Positions 16,411 to 26,289 of a stretch of DNA of 64,000 nucleotides are shown piece by piece; the first letter of the stretch is position 1; the number at the start of each line of letters is the position of its first letter. The notes under the pieces were generated by a model. The model did not search any database, was not told the origin of the DNA, and worked only from the letters and a program-made list of their open reading frames with translations. Source of the DNA: Dyadobacter jiangsuensis (GTDB taxonomy: Bacteria; Bacteroidota; Bacteroidia; Cytophagales; Spirosomataceae); the NCBI RefSeq assembly GCF_003014695.1, contig NZ_PYAS01000012.1, forward strand, positions 186,001 through 250,000. Reading direction: 5' to 3'. A program made the position numbers and the translations under genes.

Positions 16411-18123
16411 ATGGCAAATTTCAATATTGATAGTAAAAAAGCGCGCACCTATGATGCCATTGTGATTGGCTCGGGGATCAGCGGCGGATGGTCGGCGAAG
16501 GAGCTGACCGAAAAAGGATTGAAAACGCTCGTGCTCGAACGCGGGCGTGATGTGCAGCATATTAAGGATTACCCTACCACGAATATGATGCCGTGGGAAT
16601 TTGAGCACCGCGAAAGGCTTCCGAAGGAGATCGCAGACGCCAACCCGATTGCGGCACGCTGCTATAACTTCAAGGAATCGTCGATGCACTTTTTCGCGAA
16701 GGATAATGAGCATCCCTACATTCAGGAGAAGCCTTTCGACTGGCTGAGAGGGTATCAGGTAGGCGGGAAGTCGCTGCTTTGGGCACGGCAAACGCAGCGC
16801 TGGAGCAAATACGATTTCGAAGGTCCGGCACGGGATAAATTTGCTGTGGAATGGCCGATCGGTTATGACGATCTGGCACCGTGGTACAGCCACGTGGAGA
16901 AATTCGCAGGGATTACCGGTAACAAGGACGGCATCGATGCATTGCCCGATGGCGAGTTCCTGCCCCCGCACGATCTGAACTGCGTGGAAAAGTATTTCAA
17001 AGAGCAGGTTTCCAAACAATATAAAGACCGCCACATTATTATTGGCCGTGCAGCCCATATTACAGAGCCGCAGCAAATCCACCTCGATCAGGGCCGTGCG
17101 AAATGCCAGCATCGTGTGATGTGCGAGCGCGGCTGTCCGTTCGGAGGATATTTCAGCAGCAATGCATCTACTATTCCCTGGGCGGCGAAAACGGGCAATA
17201 TGACACTTCGCCCGCATTCGGTCGTGCATTCGATCATTTACGACGACAAGACGCAAAAAGCTTCGGGTGTGCGCGTGATCGACGCGAACACGAAGCAGAT
17301 GATCGAGTTTTATGCCAATATCATTTTCCTGAATGCAGCCGCGCTGAACTCCAACCTGGTATTGCTGAACTCGGTATCCAGCCGCTTTCCCAACGGATTG
17401 GGCAATGACAACGGCTTGCTGGGCAAATACGTCGCATTCCACAATTACCGCGCAACAGTATCTGGCGACTACGAAGGGTTCCTCGATTCGACAACCGACG
17501 GGCGTCGTCCTAACAGCGGTTATATTCCGCGTTTCCGCAACGTTTACAAGCAGGAAACCGACTTCCTGCGCGGATATGCGGCCGGTTTCGGAGCAAACCG
17601 CAATACCTACAACGACCGTAACGGCCTGGGCGAATCGCTGAAAGCAGGGTTGCACGAAACCAAATACGGCAACTGGAGTGTAGGCTCGCACATGATGGGC
17701 GAAACCATTCCAAAGGAGAGTAATTACGTAGCGCTCGACAAGGTTGAAAAGGACCCGTTTGGAATGCCTAAAATGAGAATCTCGGTCGATTACGACGACA
17801 ATGACGAGAAGATGATCAAGGATTACATGGAGCAGGTGAGCGAAATGTTTACCAAAGCGGGCTTCACCAATGTGAGAACGCACGATAACCACCGCAATCC
17901 GGGCAACGACATTCACGAAATGGGTGGTGTGCGCATGGGTAAGGATCCTAAAACCTCGCTGCTGAACAAGTGGAACCAGCTGCACCATTGCAAAAACGTA
18001 TTCGTGACCGACGGTGCCTGCATGACTTCTACCGCGACACAAAACCCTTCGCTTACGTATATGGCACTCTCGGCACGCGCGGCCGACTATGCCGTAAAAC
18101 AGATGAAGGCGAAGAATTTGTAA
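16411..18123 (+). CDS. GMC family oxidoreductase (gluconate 2-dehydrogenase large-subunit-like)
   Basis: A 570-aa flavoprotein. I take ATG 16411 (MANFNIDSKKARTYDAIVIG); the frame is open further upstream but only through the polypyrimidine repeat. The FAD-binding motif is IVIGSGISGGWSAKELTEKG. GMC features are GKSLLWARQTQRWSKYDFEG, CERGCPFGGYFSSN and, near the C-terminus, NDIHEMGGVRMGKDPKTS and TSTATQNPSLTYMALSARAAD (catalytic His and Asn region). There is no signal peptide, so it is probably carried out by the Tat signal of the preceding subunit. It likely passes electrons from sugar or polyol oxidation to an unlinked acceptor. A strong terminator follows. Confidence 0.92.
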   Translation: MANFNIDSKKARTYDAIVIGSGISGGWSAKELTEKGLKTLVLERGRDVQHIKDYPTTNMMPWEFEHRERLPKEIADANPIAARCYNFKESSMHFFAKDNEHPYIQEKPFDWLRGYQVGGKSLLWARQTQRWSKYDFEGPARDKFAVEWPIGYDDLAPWYSHVEKFAGITGNKDGIDALPDGEFLPPHDLNCVEKYFKEQVSKQYKDRHIIIGRAAHITEPQQIHLDQGRAKCQHRVMCERGCPFGGYFSSNASTIPWAAKTGNMTLRPHSVVHSIIYDDKTQKASGVRVIDANTKQMIEFYANIIFLNAAALNSNLVLLNSVSSRFPNGLGNDNGLLGKYVAFHNYRATVSGDYEGFLDSTTDGRRPNSGYIPRFRNVYKQETDFLRGYAAGFGANRNTYNDRNGLGESLKAGLHETKYGNWSVGSHMMGETIPKESNYVALDKVEKDPFGMPKMRISVDYDDNDEKMIKDYMEQVSEMFTKAGFTNVRTHDNHRNPGNDIHEMGGVRMGKDPKTSLLNKWNQLHHCKNVFVTDGACMTSTATQNPSLTYMALSARAADYAVKQMKAKNL

Positions 18124-18150
18124 CCCGAAATAACTAGTTTTTGATAAAGG

Positions 18151-18179
18151 CCGCTATTCGCAAGGATAGCGGTTTTTTT
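18151..18179 (+). terminator. Rho-independent terminator
   Basis: CCGCTAT (18151-18157) pairs with ATAGCGG (18166-18172) and is followed by T7. It closes the locus that starts with the sulfatase. Confidence 0.9.
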
Positions 18180-18298
18180 ATTATCCGGTCAGTCTGGGTT
18201 AAGATATGATTAAAAAAAGTTTTAGTTTTTTTTAATCAAGGGTAAGGGATTTTAAATGCAAGAAAGTCTTTTAATTATTACATACGAACAGATATTCG

Positions 18299-18964
18299 AT
18301 GCACGATCCTTTGCTTAACCCGGAAACGAAGCGCCCTGGGCCATTTGTGTCTCCCGCACACGAAGGCAAGGCCCCCGTAAGTGAGATTGATTCTGCTACT
18401 TTCCTCAAATCGGCTTTCGAGCAAAATCCGGGGAAGGGTCTGGAATTGCTGTTTAAAAGATATTACAACCCGCTTTGCAGCCATGCGGTGCGGTTTGTGT
18501 ATTCGAAGCAGATCGCCGAGGACCTGGTGAGCGAGGTATTCTTCCAGTTTTACCGTACGAAGGCTTACGAGAACATCACGACGTCGTACACCAGCTACCT
18601 GTTCCGTTCGGTGCGTAACGAATGCTATACGTATATGCGTAGAGAGTTTGGCAAGACCGATTCCCTCGAAATGAACGAGGAGCATTCCATTTCCACGTAT
18701 CATCAGCAGCCTGACGCTGAAATCCATTACAATAACCTGTTTCTCAAAGTGAACGAGGTGATCGCCCGGCTGCCGATGCAATGCCAGAAGGTGTTTTTGC
18801 TGAGTCGTTTCGAGAACAAAAAATACCACGAGATAGCCGATGAACTGCATATCTCGCCTAAAACCGTAGAAGTACACATCTCCAAGGCATTGAAACACCT
18901 CCGCTCCGCCCTTCACGGAGAATGGATGATCTCCCTTTGCCTGACCATTTTAAGTATCCTCTGA
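18299..18964 (+). CDS. ECF RNA polymerase sigma factor
   Basis: A 221-aa sigma-70 family protein. After a ~35-residue unstructured start, region 2 runs over about residues 50-115 (LELLFKRYYNPLCSHAVRFV, EDLVSEVFFQFY). Region 4 runs over about 150-205 (LPMQCQKVFLLSRFENKKYH, EIADELHISPKTVEVHISKA). It is the Bacteroidota FecI-like type and is followed by a FecR gene after 70 bp and then an STN-type SusC. It should drive this second transport set, distinct from the sigma factor at 3413. Confidence 0.93.
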   Translation: MHDPLLNPETKRPGPFVSPAHEGKAPVSEIDSATFLKSAFEQNPGKGLELLFKRYYNPLCSHAVRFVYSKQIAEDLVSEVFFQFYRTKAYENITTSYTSYLFRSVRNECYTYMRREFGKTDSLEMNEEHSISTYHQQPDAEIHYNNLFLKVNEVIARLPMQCQKVFLLSRFENKKYHEIADELHISPKTVEVHISKALKHLRSALHGEWMISLCLTILSIL

Positions 18965-18971
18965 AATCCGG

Positions 18972-19009
18972 CCGAGAAGTCGGCTCGGAAGGCCCATCCG
19001 GAGGGGCCT
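18972..19009 (+). other. Hairpins between sigma and FecR genes
   Basis: AGGCCC (18990-18995) pairs with GGGCCT (19004-19009) around an 8-nt loop. A smaller CCGA/TCGG stem lies just upstream. There is no T-run, so these may tune processing or relative expression inside the operon. Confidence 0.35.
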
Positions 19010-19034
19010 CGTCAACGTTGTAAACCGAACAAAA

Positions 19035-20051
19035 ATGGAAAAAACTATATCAAAATATACGCTTTTCGAGTACCTGAGCGGGCGCGCCAATCCGCTCGAG
19101 AGGCAACTCGTGGAAGAATGGATCGTGCGGAAAGAGAACGCGGAGACATTCCACCGATGGCTGCTGGAATATGAAACCCAGTCGCCCCAGTTCATTCCGG
19201 ATCAGGATATCGCGCTTGAAAATCTGCTGCTTCGACTGAACTCGACGCTGGAAGAAGAGGGAGAATGGAGGAAGGAAGAAGGGGAGGACGAAGATGGGGC
19301 TCCTTCCTGGTTTGCCAGGCGTAGCAACCGGTTCTGGATGGCGGCGGCTTCGGTAACATTGCTGGTGAGCTGTGGCTGGTGGTTTCGCGAGCCGCTGCAA
19401 TACAAATCGTACCAGACTGCCTACGGCCAGACTACCGACGTGTACCTCGAAGACGGAAGCCGCGTAGCATTGAATTCGAACTCCAAGCTGAAAGTGCCGA
19501 GACTGGGTTTCTGGGGCGATGTGCGTGAAGTGGCGCTGGAAGGCGAAGCCGAGTTTTCGGTAAGCCACACGATTGATCACAAGCGCTTTGTGGTGAAAAC
19601 ATCCGAGAAATTCCAGGTGGAAGTACTCGGGACGACATTCTCCGTATTTGCCCGGCCGAGGGGTACGAAGGTAGCATTGAAATCCGGCAGCGTGCGCATC
19701 GACTACTCCCAGAACAACCGGCGCAGGGAGGTTATGATGGAACCTGGCGACCTCGCTTTTCTCGATCAGGAAGGTGCGGTGCAGCTCGAAAGAAAGCAGG
19801 ATGTCAAAACATTTGCTCCCTGGACTGAACAGCGTTACGTGTTCAACGGGACGCCTGTAAAAGAAATACTCGCGATGATCGAGGAGAATTTTGGACAGAA
19901 AGTAAGCCTCTCCGATTCCAATATCGCCCAACGCTCGATAACCGGCAATTTCAAGACCAAAAACGCGGAAGAACTTTTGAAAACGATTTCGGAAGTGCTT
20001 GATCTACGGGTCGAGCAGAACGGCGCAAGCATCCTTTTAACGAACAATTAA
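19035..20051 (+). CDS. FecR-family anti-sigma factor
   Basis: A 338-aa inner-membrane regulator. The cytoplasmic sigma-binding part covers residues 1-~95 (LFEYLSGRANPLERQLVEEW). The membrane span is near 98-115 (FWMAAASVTLLVSCGWWF). The FecR domain has VYLEDGSRVALNSNSKLKVP and VALEGEAEFSVSHT. The C-terminal DUF4974/STN-like part contains FNGTPVKEILAMIEENFGQK. It links the STN domain of the following SusC to the sigma factor at 18299. A short acidic, low-complexity stretch (EEEGEWRKEEGEDEDG) precedes the membrane segment. Confidence 0.93.
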   Translation: MEKTISKYTLFEYLSGRANPLERQLVEEWIVRKENAETFHRWLLEYETQSPQFIPDQDIALENLLLRLNSTLEEEGEWRKEEGEDEDGAPSWFARRSNRFWMAAASVTLLVSCGWWFREPLQYKSYQTAYGQTTDVYLEDGSRVALNSNSKLKVPRLGFWGDVREVALEGEAEFSVSHTIDHKRFVVKTSEKFQVEVLGTTFSVFARPRGTKVALKSGSVRIDYSQNNRRREVMMEPGDLAFLDQEGAVQLERKQDVKTFAPWTEQRYVFNGTPVKEILAMIEENFGQKVSLSDSNIAQRSITGNFKTKNAEELLKTISEVLDLRVEQNGASILLTNN

Positions 20052-20071
20052 TTATTCCAAACCACTTGATT

Positions 20072-23000
20072 ATGAATCTAACGCTATCAGCCAAGCAATG
20101 GGTGGCGATCGGGATTGTGTTGATGACGCAATCCTCCCGGATCGTGCATTCACAGGTCATTGCCTTTGCGTCGATGCCGGCCAAGCAGCATACTTCGCTC
20201 GGTCAGGAAATGAAGCTTAAAAATGTTTTGCTCGATCTTCAGAGACATTACGGAGTAGAAATCATTTTCGAAGACCGACTGGTAGGCTCTGTGAACGTAG
20301 CTTCCAGTAACCTGGATTTCAACCAGCCCATTGAGAAAAACCTGGATATGCTGCTGCGGCAGAACGGTTTGAAATATAAAAAGACCAGAAAGAACACATT
20401 TGTTATAACCGAAGGCAAGGCAAAGGAAGCGATGCCGGTGAGGGAAAGCAAGGACGAGGCGATGGCACTGCCGGAGGGGCAGATGACCCAGGAAAACCTG
20501 ACCACACCGGCACAGGTAACCCAGGTCGCCGTTGACAGGACTATTAAAGGGACGGTTTCGGACGAAAAAGGAGCCACGCTGCCGGGTGTGAGCGTCGTAT
20601 TGAAAGGTACCCAGCGCGGAACTTCCACAGGTGCAGCGGGTGATTTCAGCCTGGAAATTCCGGATGGAGGGCAGCCGGTGCTTGTGTTCAGTTTTGTAGG
20701 CTACAAATCGCAGGAGGTGACGGTGGGAAACCAATCGACATTTACAGTGAAGATGGCCCCCGACGAGAATGCACTCGACGAAGTTGTGGTGGTGGGTTAT
20801 GGTACTGTTAAAAAATCCGACCTTACCGGGGCCGTCGGTACCCTTAAAGCGGAAGTTTTGCAGGAGCGCCCGGCTTCGTCATTGAACCAGGGACTTTCGG
20901 GCCGCATTACCGGGGTAAACGTGTCGTCTAACTCCGGTCGCCCGGGTGGTCGCGCCAACATACGCATACGAGGGGCCAGCTCGGTCAGCGTTTCCAATGA
21001 CCCATTGTATGTGATTGACGGGGTAATCCTGAATGCCGTGGGGTTGCAAAACGGTAGTACGCCTATCGACTACCTGAACCCGAACGATATTGCTTCCATC
21101 GAGGTGTTGAAAGATGCGTCGTCGACTGCGATTTATGGTGCCCGTGGTGCTAACGGGGTTATTCTCGTGACGACCAAAAGAGGTGTTGCCGGTGGAGGAA
21201 GGGTAACTTACGATACAGATTTTAGCATCGGTGTTGCTCCTAAAAAGCTCGATGTACTCAATTCAAAGGAGTTCCTGGCAGTGGAGGAAACTATTTATGC
21301 CAATGCTGCGAAATATGACCCGGTTGGCTGGGCAACAGGTACAAAATACACCGATCCCAAGCTGAAACGTACGAACCCACGTCTGTTCGATTCGAGCGGT
21401 AACCCGTTGTACGACACCGACTGGCAGGATGTGATGTTCCAGAAAGCCTTTACCCAAAACCATCAGCTGGGTTTCACCGGGGGTAACGAAAAAGGAACTT
21501 ACGGCGCATTTCTCAACTACCGAAACGAAAATGGTATCGTGAAGGAGTCGTGGCAGAAGCGTTTCGCAGGACGTTTTGTTTTTGATACACAAATTAAGCC
21601 CTGGTTGAAAGTGGGAGGTACACTCGGCTATACCGATCAGAACGAGAAGCAGATCGACCAGCTTGGTGGCGGCGGTATTACCGCCATGCGCCAGGTACTT
21701 GAAGCACTTCCTATTATTCCCGTGAAATACGACAATGGAGCTTGGGCCAGTAACCGCGACTACCCAGGTATGGAAGGTGGTGATAACCCGTTGCGTGTTG
21801 CTGCTGAACGTCTTTTTTACCTTCGCACACAAACCATGCTGGGAAATATGTATGCCAGCATTAATCTCGCCAAAGGCCTCGAATTTCGAACGACTATCGG
21901 TACGAACGTGATCAACCAGCGCCGCGATTATTTTGCAGCGAAAGGATTACAATACATTTCAGCCAACGGCGAAGCCAGCGTGATCAACAGCCGGTTCAAT
22001 TCCTGGCAGTTTGAGAACTACCTGACCTATAACAAGGATTTTGCAAGGATCCATTCGATCAATGCGATGCTGGGTTTGTCGTGGCAGCACGTAGACCGTT
22101 TCGACAATACCGCGGTTACTCAGGGTTTCGACGATACCTATTTCCAGTTCTACAACCTGGGTGCAGGTGCAAGCCCTCAAGCACCTTCATCAGAGGGGAC
22201 GGCTTATGGGCTTAATTCATACTTTGCACGTCTGAATTACAGTTTGTTGAACAAGTATTTGGTGACATTCACCGGCCGTCTCGATGGTTCTTCGAAATTC
22301 GGGGAGGCCAACCGGTATGCGTTCTTTCCATCGGCTGCGGTAGCATGGCGTGTGACGGAAGAGGAGTTCATGAAGAGCATTCCTTCTATCTCAAACCTGA
22401 AAATTCGCGCGAGCTATGGTGCAACGGGTAACTCCGAAATTCCAGCTTATCGTGCATTGGCGGGCATGGCGAACAACGTTTCGGGTGTGATCGATTATAG
22501 CGTAATATTCAATGGCAGCCGGAACATCGGTACCGGTATCTCGAGGATGTCGAATGCGAACCTGCAATGGGAAAAAACACAGCAAATCGACTTCGGCATT
22601 GAACTGGGCCTGCTTTCCAACAGGTTAAGCTTCGAGCTCGATCTGTACCGCAGAAAGGTGAACGATATGCTCCTGGACGCGCCGCTTCCGCTCAGCAGTG
22701 GTTATAGCAGCATTTTTACCAACGTCGGAAGCATGGAGAATAAGGGGGTTGAGTTTGCAGTAAACTCCACCAATATTCGTACCGACAATTTCTCGTGGAG
22801 CACGACATTCAACATTTCCGTCAATAAGAACAAGGTATTGGCACTTTCGGGAGGTAGCGATATCTTCTCGGGTGCAACAGTGATCCGCGTAGGCGAACCG
22901 GTGGGATCGTTTTTTGGAAGACAACATCTGGGAACCTGGTCGACTGCCGAAGCGGAGGAAGCCAAAAAGTATAATATGTTGCCGGGCGACGTAAAGTATG

Positions 23001-23560
23001 CTGACCTGAACAAGGATGGAATTATCAATGATAACGACCGCACCATTATCGGCAAAGGTATTCCTGACGGTTTCGGAACGTTCCTGAACACATTTAATTA
23101 CAAAAACTGGTCGTTAACGGTAGATTTGCAATACATGTACGGTAACGACGTCCTCGACAGAAGTATCCACTCCGCAGAAGACAGGCAAGGTATTGCGAAC
23201 AGCTACAAAACGGTGTTGAATGCCTGGACAGAGTCGAACCAGAATACGGCTATCGCGCAAATACGCCCTATTAATGCTTATTATACAACCAACAACGACA
23301 GCCACAAAGTAACGGACGCTTCATTTATCCGGGGTCGTAACCTGTTGCTCGCCTACAACTTCCCTGCCGATGTTGTTTCCAAGCTCAAGCTGGACAGGCT
23401 GAGAGCTTATGCCTCCGTGCAAAACTTCTTCGTGGCTACCAAATACCGTGGCTACGATCCTGAAGTTTCTAATTCCGGCTCGCCGTTTGACCAGGGCTTC
23501 GGTTTGTACGACTACCCTAAGCCAAGAGTATTTATGCTGGGCTTGAACATCGGTTTGTAA
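20072..23560 (+). CDS. SusC-type TonB-dependent receptor with STN domain
   Basis: An outer-membrane transporter of 1162 aa from ATG 20072 (a TTG six bases earlier is less likely). The signal peptide ends near RIVHSQ. The STN domain follows (MKLKNVLLDLQRHYGVEIIF), then a charged ~60-residue linker, a carboxypeptidase-D-like domain (GTVSDEKGATLPGVSVVLKG), the TonB-box-like LDEVVVVGYG, the plug (PLYVIDGVIL, EVLKDASSTAIYGARGANGV) and a barrel ending MLGLNIGL. The STN domain and the sigma/FecR genes upstream indicate substrate-triggered self-regulation. No enzyme gene is attached, so the ligand cannot be guessed. SusD follows after 28 bp. Confidence 0.96.
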   Translation: MNLTLSAKQWVAIGIVLMTQSSRIVHSQVIAFASMPAKQHTSLGQEMKLKNVLLDLQRHYGVEIIFEDRLVGSVNVASSNLDFNQPIEKNLDMLLRQNGLKYKKTRKNTFVITEGKAKEAMPVRESKDEAMALPEGQMTQENLTTPAQVTQVAVDRTIKGTVSDEKGATLPGVSVVLKGTQRGTSTGAAGDFSLEIPDGGQPVLVFSFVGYKSQEVTVGNQSTFTVKMAPDENALDEVVVVGYGTVKKSDLTGAVGTLKAEVLQERPASSLNQGLSGRITGVNVSSNSGRPGGRANIRIRGASSVSVSNDPLYVIDGVILNAVGLQNGSTPIDYLNPNDIASIEVLKDASSTAIYGARGANGVILVTTKRGVAGGGRVTYDTDFSIGVAPKKLDVLNSKEFLAVEETIYANAAKYDPVGWATGTKYTDPKLKRTNPRLFDSSGNPLYDTDWQDVMFQKAFTQNHQLGFTGGNEKGTYGAFLNYRNENGIVKESWQKRFAGRFVFDTQIKPWLKVGGTLGYTDQNEKQIDQLGGGGITAMRQVLEALPIIPVKYDNGAWASNRDYPGMEGGDNPLRVAAERLFYLRTQTMLGNMYASINLAKGLEFRTTIGTNVINQRRDYFAAKGLQYISANGEASVINSRFNSWQFENYLTYNKDFARIHSINAMLGLSWQHVDRFDNTAVTQGFDDTYFQFYNLGAGASPQAPSSEGTAYGLNSYFARLNYSLLNKYLVTFTGRLDGSSKFGEANRYAFFPSAAVAWRVTEEEFMKSIPSISNLKIRASYGATGNSEIPAYRALAGMANNVSGVIDYSVIFNGSRNIGTGISRMSNANLQWEKTQQIDFGIELGLLSNRLSFELDLYRRKVNDMLLDAPLPLSSGYSSIFTNVGSMENKGVEFAVNSTNIRTDNFSWSTTFNISVNKNKVLALSGGSDIFSGATVIRVGEPVGSFFGRQHLGTWSTAEAEEAKKYNMLPGDVKYADLNKDGIINDNDRTIIGKGIPDGFGTFLNTFNYKNWSLTVDLQYMYGNDVLDRSIHSAEDRQGIANSYKTVLNAWTESNQNTAIAQIRPINAYYTTNNDSHKVTDASFIRGRNLLLAYNFPADVVSKLKLDRLRAYASVQNFFVATKYRGYDPEVSNSGSPFDQGFGLYDYPKPRVFMLGLNIGL

Positions 23561-23588
23561 CAATATTGACTCTTATCCGAAAGTAATA

Positions 23589-25088
23589 ATGACTACCATA
23601 TCAAAAAAAATAGGCTTGCTCGCTATGTTGAGCATTTTCGGAGCGACAGGTTGTTCGGACTTCCTGGATGAATCCGATCCAAGTAATTTTACTGTCGAAA
23701 ACTATTTTACCAAGCCTGAGCACGCTCGCAGCTCGGTGAATGCGATCTATGCCAATCTACGTGTGCCCATGGGCAGTGGTTTCGGTGGCGGGACATGGAT
23801 GATGACTGAGTTTGCGACCGGTCTGGCGGCCACCGATCTCGGCCAGGCTGTGAATAGCTACTTCGTGAAAGACCTCCGGAATACTTCCGATAATGGCTAC
23901 GGACAATCGTACTGGCAGTTCTATTACAAAGGAATCGCGAATGCGAACTTGTCTATTGCCAAGATTCCGGGCATTTCGATGGACGCGGCCGAAGCCAAGA
24001 GGCTGATGGGCGAAGCCTACTTCCTGCGGGCATTCTATTACTTCAATCTGGTGCAGATGTTCGGTAATATTCCGCTTATCCTCGATCCCGTCGATTTGCA
24101 ATCGGAACAACTGAAACCGTCCGCGGCTACACCTGAGGAAGTTTACAACCGTGTTGTCGAGGATCTGAAAGCGGCGGAAGCTGCTGGCTTGCCAATGACC
24201 GATGTTTCGGGTAAGGTCAGTACCGGAGCTGTGAAATCACTGCTGGCAAAGGTTTACCTCACGATGGCCGGTTATCCGCTGCAAAAAGGTGCTGCATATT
24301 ATGATTTGGCGGCCAAAAAAGCCGAGGAAGTGATCGACTCCAAACAATTCAAACTCTTTGCCTCTTATGACGACCTGCATAATCCTGCGAAGAAGAATGT
24401 GGAGGAGAATATTTTCATGATTCAATTCAAAACGCAGATATTGCCTTCCAACTGGCAGGTTTCGATTATCCCTTACAACAAGAATATCTCTGCCTATTCC
24501 GATGAGACAGGCGGAATTTATTCGACGGGTGATTTTGTGAAGTCTTATGAGGCCGGTGACCTTCGAGCGAAAGAGAAACAATTCTTCTTCACCAAGTTTA
24601 CCAATGAAAGCGACCGCACCAAGGAGGTCGATCTGGGAGGCTATTTTATTTACAAACACTTTGATAACGTAGCGCAAACCAGCAGCGCCAATAGCGATCT
24701 GAACTGGTCGGTAATCCGTTACGCAGATGTGCTGCTAATGTACGCCGAAGCTTCCAATGAGGTAGGAGGGCCATCGGCGAAAGCCTACGAAGCAGTGAAT
24801 GCGATTCGTACACGGGCGCAGCTGCCTGCGCTCACGGGGCTTACCAAGGATACTTTCCGCGAGGCTGTATGGGCAGAACGCTGGCATGAATTGTGCTTCG
24901 AGAACATTACCTGGTTCGATATGGCACGTTTGCGGAAGGCATATAACGTGACCACTAAAAAATTCGAGAATTACGTCGGCCACAAATTCTCCTATGGCCC
25001 AACTTTGACCGAGCGCGAATTGCTTTTCCCGATCCCGACGGCCGAAGTGCGTAACAACACGAATCTGGACCAGAACAAAGGATATTAG
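23589..25088 (+). CDS. SusD/RagB family outer-membrane lipoprotein
   Basis: The partner of the preceding SusC, 499 aa. The lipobox ends GATGC (Cys at about residue 22), followed by SDFLDESDPSNF. The body includes GEAYFLRAFYYFNLVQMFGN and VIRYADVLLMYAEASNEVGG. The C-terminus has EAVWAERWHELCFENITWFD and the typical LLFPIP and LDQNKGY ending. A terminator follows, closing this four-gene operon. Confidence 0.95.
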   Translation: MTTISKKIGLLAMLSIFGATGCSDFLDESDPSNFTVENYFTKPEHARSSVNAIYANLRVPMGSGFGGGTWMMTEFATGLAATDLGQAVNSYFVKDLRNTSDNGYGQSYWQFYYKGIANANLSIAKIPGISMDAAEAKRLMGEAYFLRAFYYFNLVQMFGNIPLILDPVDLQSEQLKPSAATPEEVYNRVVEDLKAAEAAGLPMTDVSGKVSTGAVKSLLAKVYLTMAGYPLQKGAAYYDLAAKKAEEVIDSKQFKLFASYDDLHNPAKKNVEENIFMIQFKTQILPSNWQVSIIPYNKNISAYSDETGGIYSTGDFVKSYEAGDLRAKEKQFFFTKFTNESDRTKEVDLGGYFIYKHFDNVAQTSSANSDLNWSVIRYADVLLMYAEASNEVGGPSAKAYEAVNAIRTRAQLPALTGLTKDTFREAVWAERWHELCFENITWFDMARLRKAYNVTTKKFENYVGHKFSYGPTLTERELLFPIPTAEVRNNTNLDQNKGY

Positions 25089-25138
25089 CAGAACAGGTTA
25101 ACCATTAAACTCAGTTTAATAGTAGATAGTAGTTAGAA

Positions 25139-25167
25139 AGCCGCTGGAAAATCCAGCGGCTTTTTTT
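25139..25167. terminator. Rho-independent terminator between convergent genes
   Basis: AGCCGCTGG (25139-25147) pairs with CCAGCGGCT (25153-25161) and runs into T7 on the plus strand. The A-rich left flank gives a weaker T-run on the minus strand, so it may serve the phytase gene as well. Confidence 0.9.
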
Positions 25168-25185
25168 GCGTCATACGGATTCAGA

Positions 25186-26277
25186 TTACCGGATCGATTT
25201 CAAATGCTTCCCCGCAATATCTTCCCAGCGATAAAGGTGAAATGTCTTGTCATCGCTCATCGCTACGAACAGGCCATTTTTGAATTGTGCATTGAGAGGG
25301 ACCGAAACGAGATCGGAGCCGTCGCTGTGGCTTGCTTTGACGGCGACTTTTCTTAAAAGCGGGTGGGAATGAGGTTTGCCGGATGTGCCTTCTCTCGGGA
25401 AGATCTGGAAACTGTTGGCCCCCTGGTCGGATACGAGAATATAACCGGTGGTATCGGTGAGCTGGTAAATGGAAATTCCCTCATGGTCTTCGGTGAAGCC
25501 ATTGGTCGCAAACAAGGCCAGTTCTTGATCCCCTTTTTCGGGATCGGCGTAGTATTTGCGGACGCCCTTGCCTTCATCGGAGTAGTAAACGTAGCCCAAC
25601 TGATCGTCGACGGCGATGGCTTCGATCTCCTTCAAGCCGCTGTATTGGCCGAACTTGCGGACGAGCGAGGCCTTTACCTGGCCTTTGCCATTGTCTTCCA
25701 GCAGATACTGCCACAGATAAGTCCCGTCGGTAGGCCCCGATTTGCGGCCCACGATCGCATATATCCGGCCGGTTTTGTTCTTGTAGAGTGCTATACCCAT
25801 CAAATCGCGCACATTCTCGCCGGTTTCTCCCACAAAAACCTCAATACCGCCGTTATCGACCGGCTTCATGTCGGGTACGCTGTAAATGCGGAGCTTGTGT
25901 GTGAAACGCTCGGTGGTGACAGCGATATCCACCGGCTTACCGGCGAGCATGAGGCCGTATTCGATGTCTACATTATCCGGACGTTTCAGGCCGGTCACGG
26001 TTTTATCGCGCTGCAATTTGCCTTGCAGGTCGAATACATACAGGCCTCCGTCCTGGTCTTTGTCGGTGCCGATGATGAGGCTTTTCGAAGGATCGGCAGG
26101 GTTGATCCATATCGCAGGATCGTCGGTATCGTGGGCGACGGTGTCGGTGATGAAAACCGGCTGGATTACCGCGCTGACGGTATCGGCCTTGGCGGAATGA
26201 ATGGGGGTGTTGTTGCCGGACTGGCAGGCCACAAGCGATGCAGCCAGCCCAATGGCCGGGAGAATGAATGCTTTCAC
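25186..26277 (-). CDS. Beta-propeller phytase (3-phytase), lipoprotein
   Basis: This enzyme releases phosphate from phytate and related inositol phosphates in a Ca2+-dependent way. I choose the GTG at 26277, giving 363 aa that begin VKAFILPAIGLAASLVACQS, with lipobox LVAC. Longer in-frame starts would run through a terminator hairpin (26290-26326). Family signatures are DTDDPAIWINPADPSKSLII near the N-terminus, TVTGLKRPDNVDIEYG, EAIAVDDQLGYVYYSDEGKG and FTEDHEGISIY, all from beta-propeller phytase PF02333. The lipid anchor places it on the outer membrane, likely facing outward. It is the last gene of a minus-strand unit with a TonB receptor and a beta-helix lipoprotein. Confidence 0.9.
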   Translation of the reverse strand: MKAFILPAIGLAASLVACQSGNNTPIHSAKADTVSAVIQPVFITDTVAHDTDDPAIWINPADPSKSLIIGTDKDQDGGLYVFDLQGKLQRDKTVTGLKRPDNVDIEYGLMLAGKPVDIAVTTERFTHKLRIYSVPDMKPVDNGGIEVFVGETGENVRDLMGIALYKNKTGRIYAIVGRKSGPTDGTYLWQYLLEDNGKGQVKASLVRKFGQYSGLKEIEAIAVDDQLGYVYYSDEGKGVRKYYADPEKGDQELALFATNGFTEDHEGISIYQLTDTTGYILVSDQGANSFQIFPREGTSGKPHSHPLLRKVAVKASHSDGSDLVSVPLNAQFKNGLFVAMSDDKTFHLYRWEDIAGKHLKSIR

Positions 26278-26289
26278 TGGTGTTAGAAT

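Noticed and set aside
16399..18042. 547-codon open frame antisense to the GMC oxidoreductase
   Set aside because: It mirrors the codon bias of the plus-strand gene, has no recognisable domain, and the GMC reading is unambiguous.
25363..26286. 307-codon plus-strand frame opposite the phytase
   Set aside because: Shadow of the beta-propeller phytase, whose motifs are clear on the minus strand.
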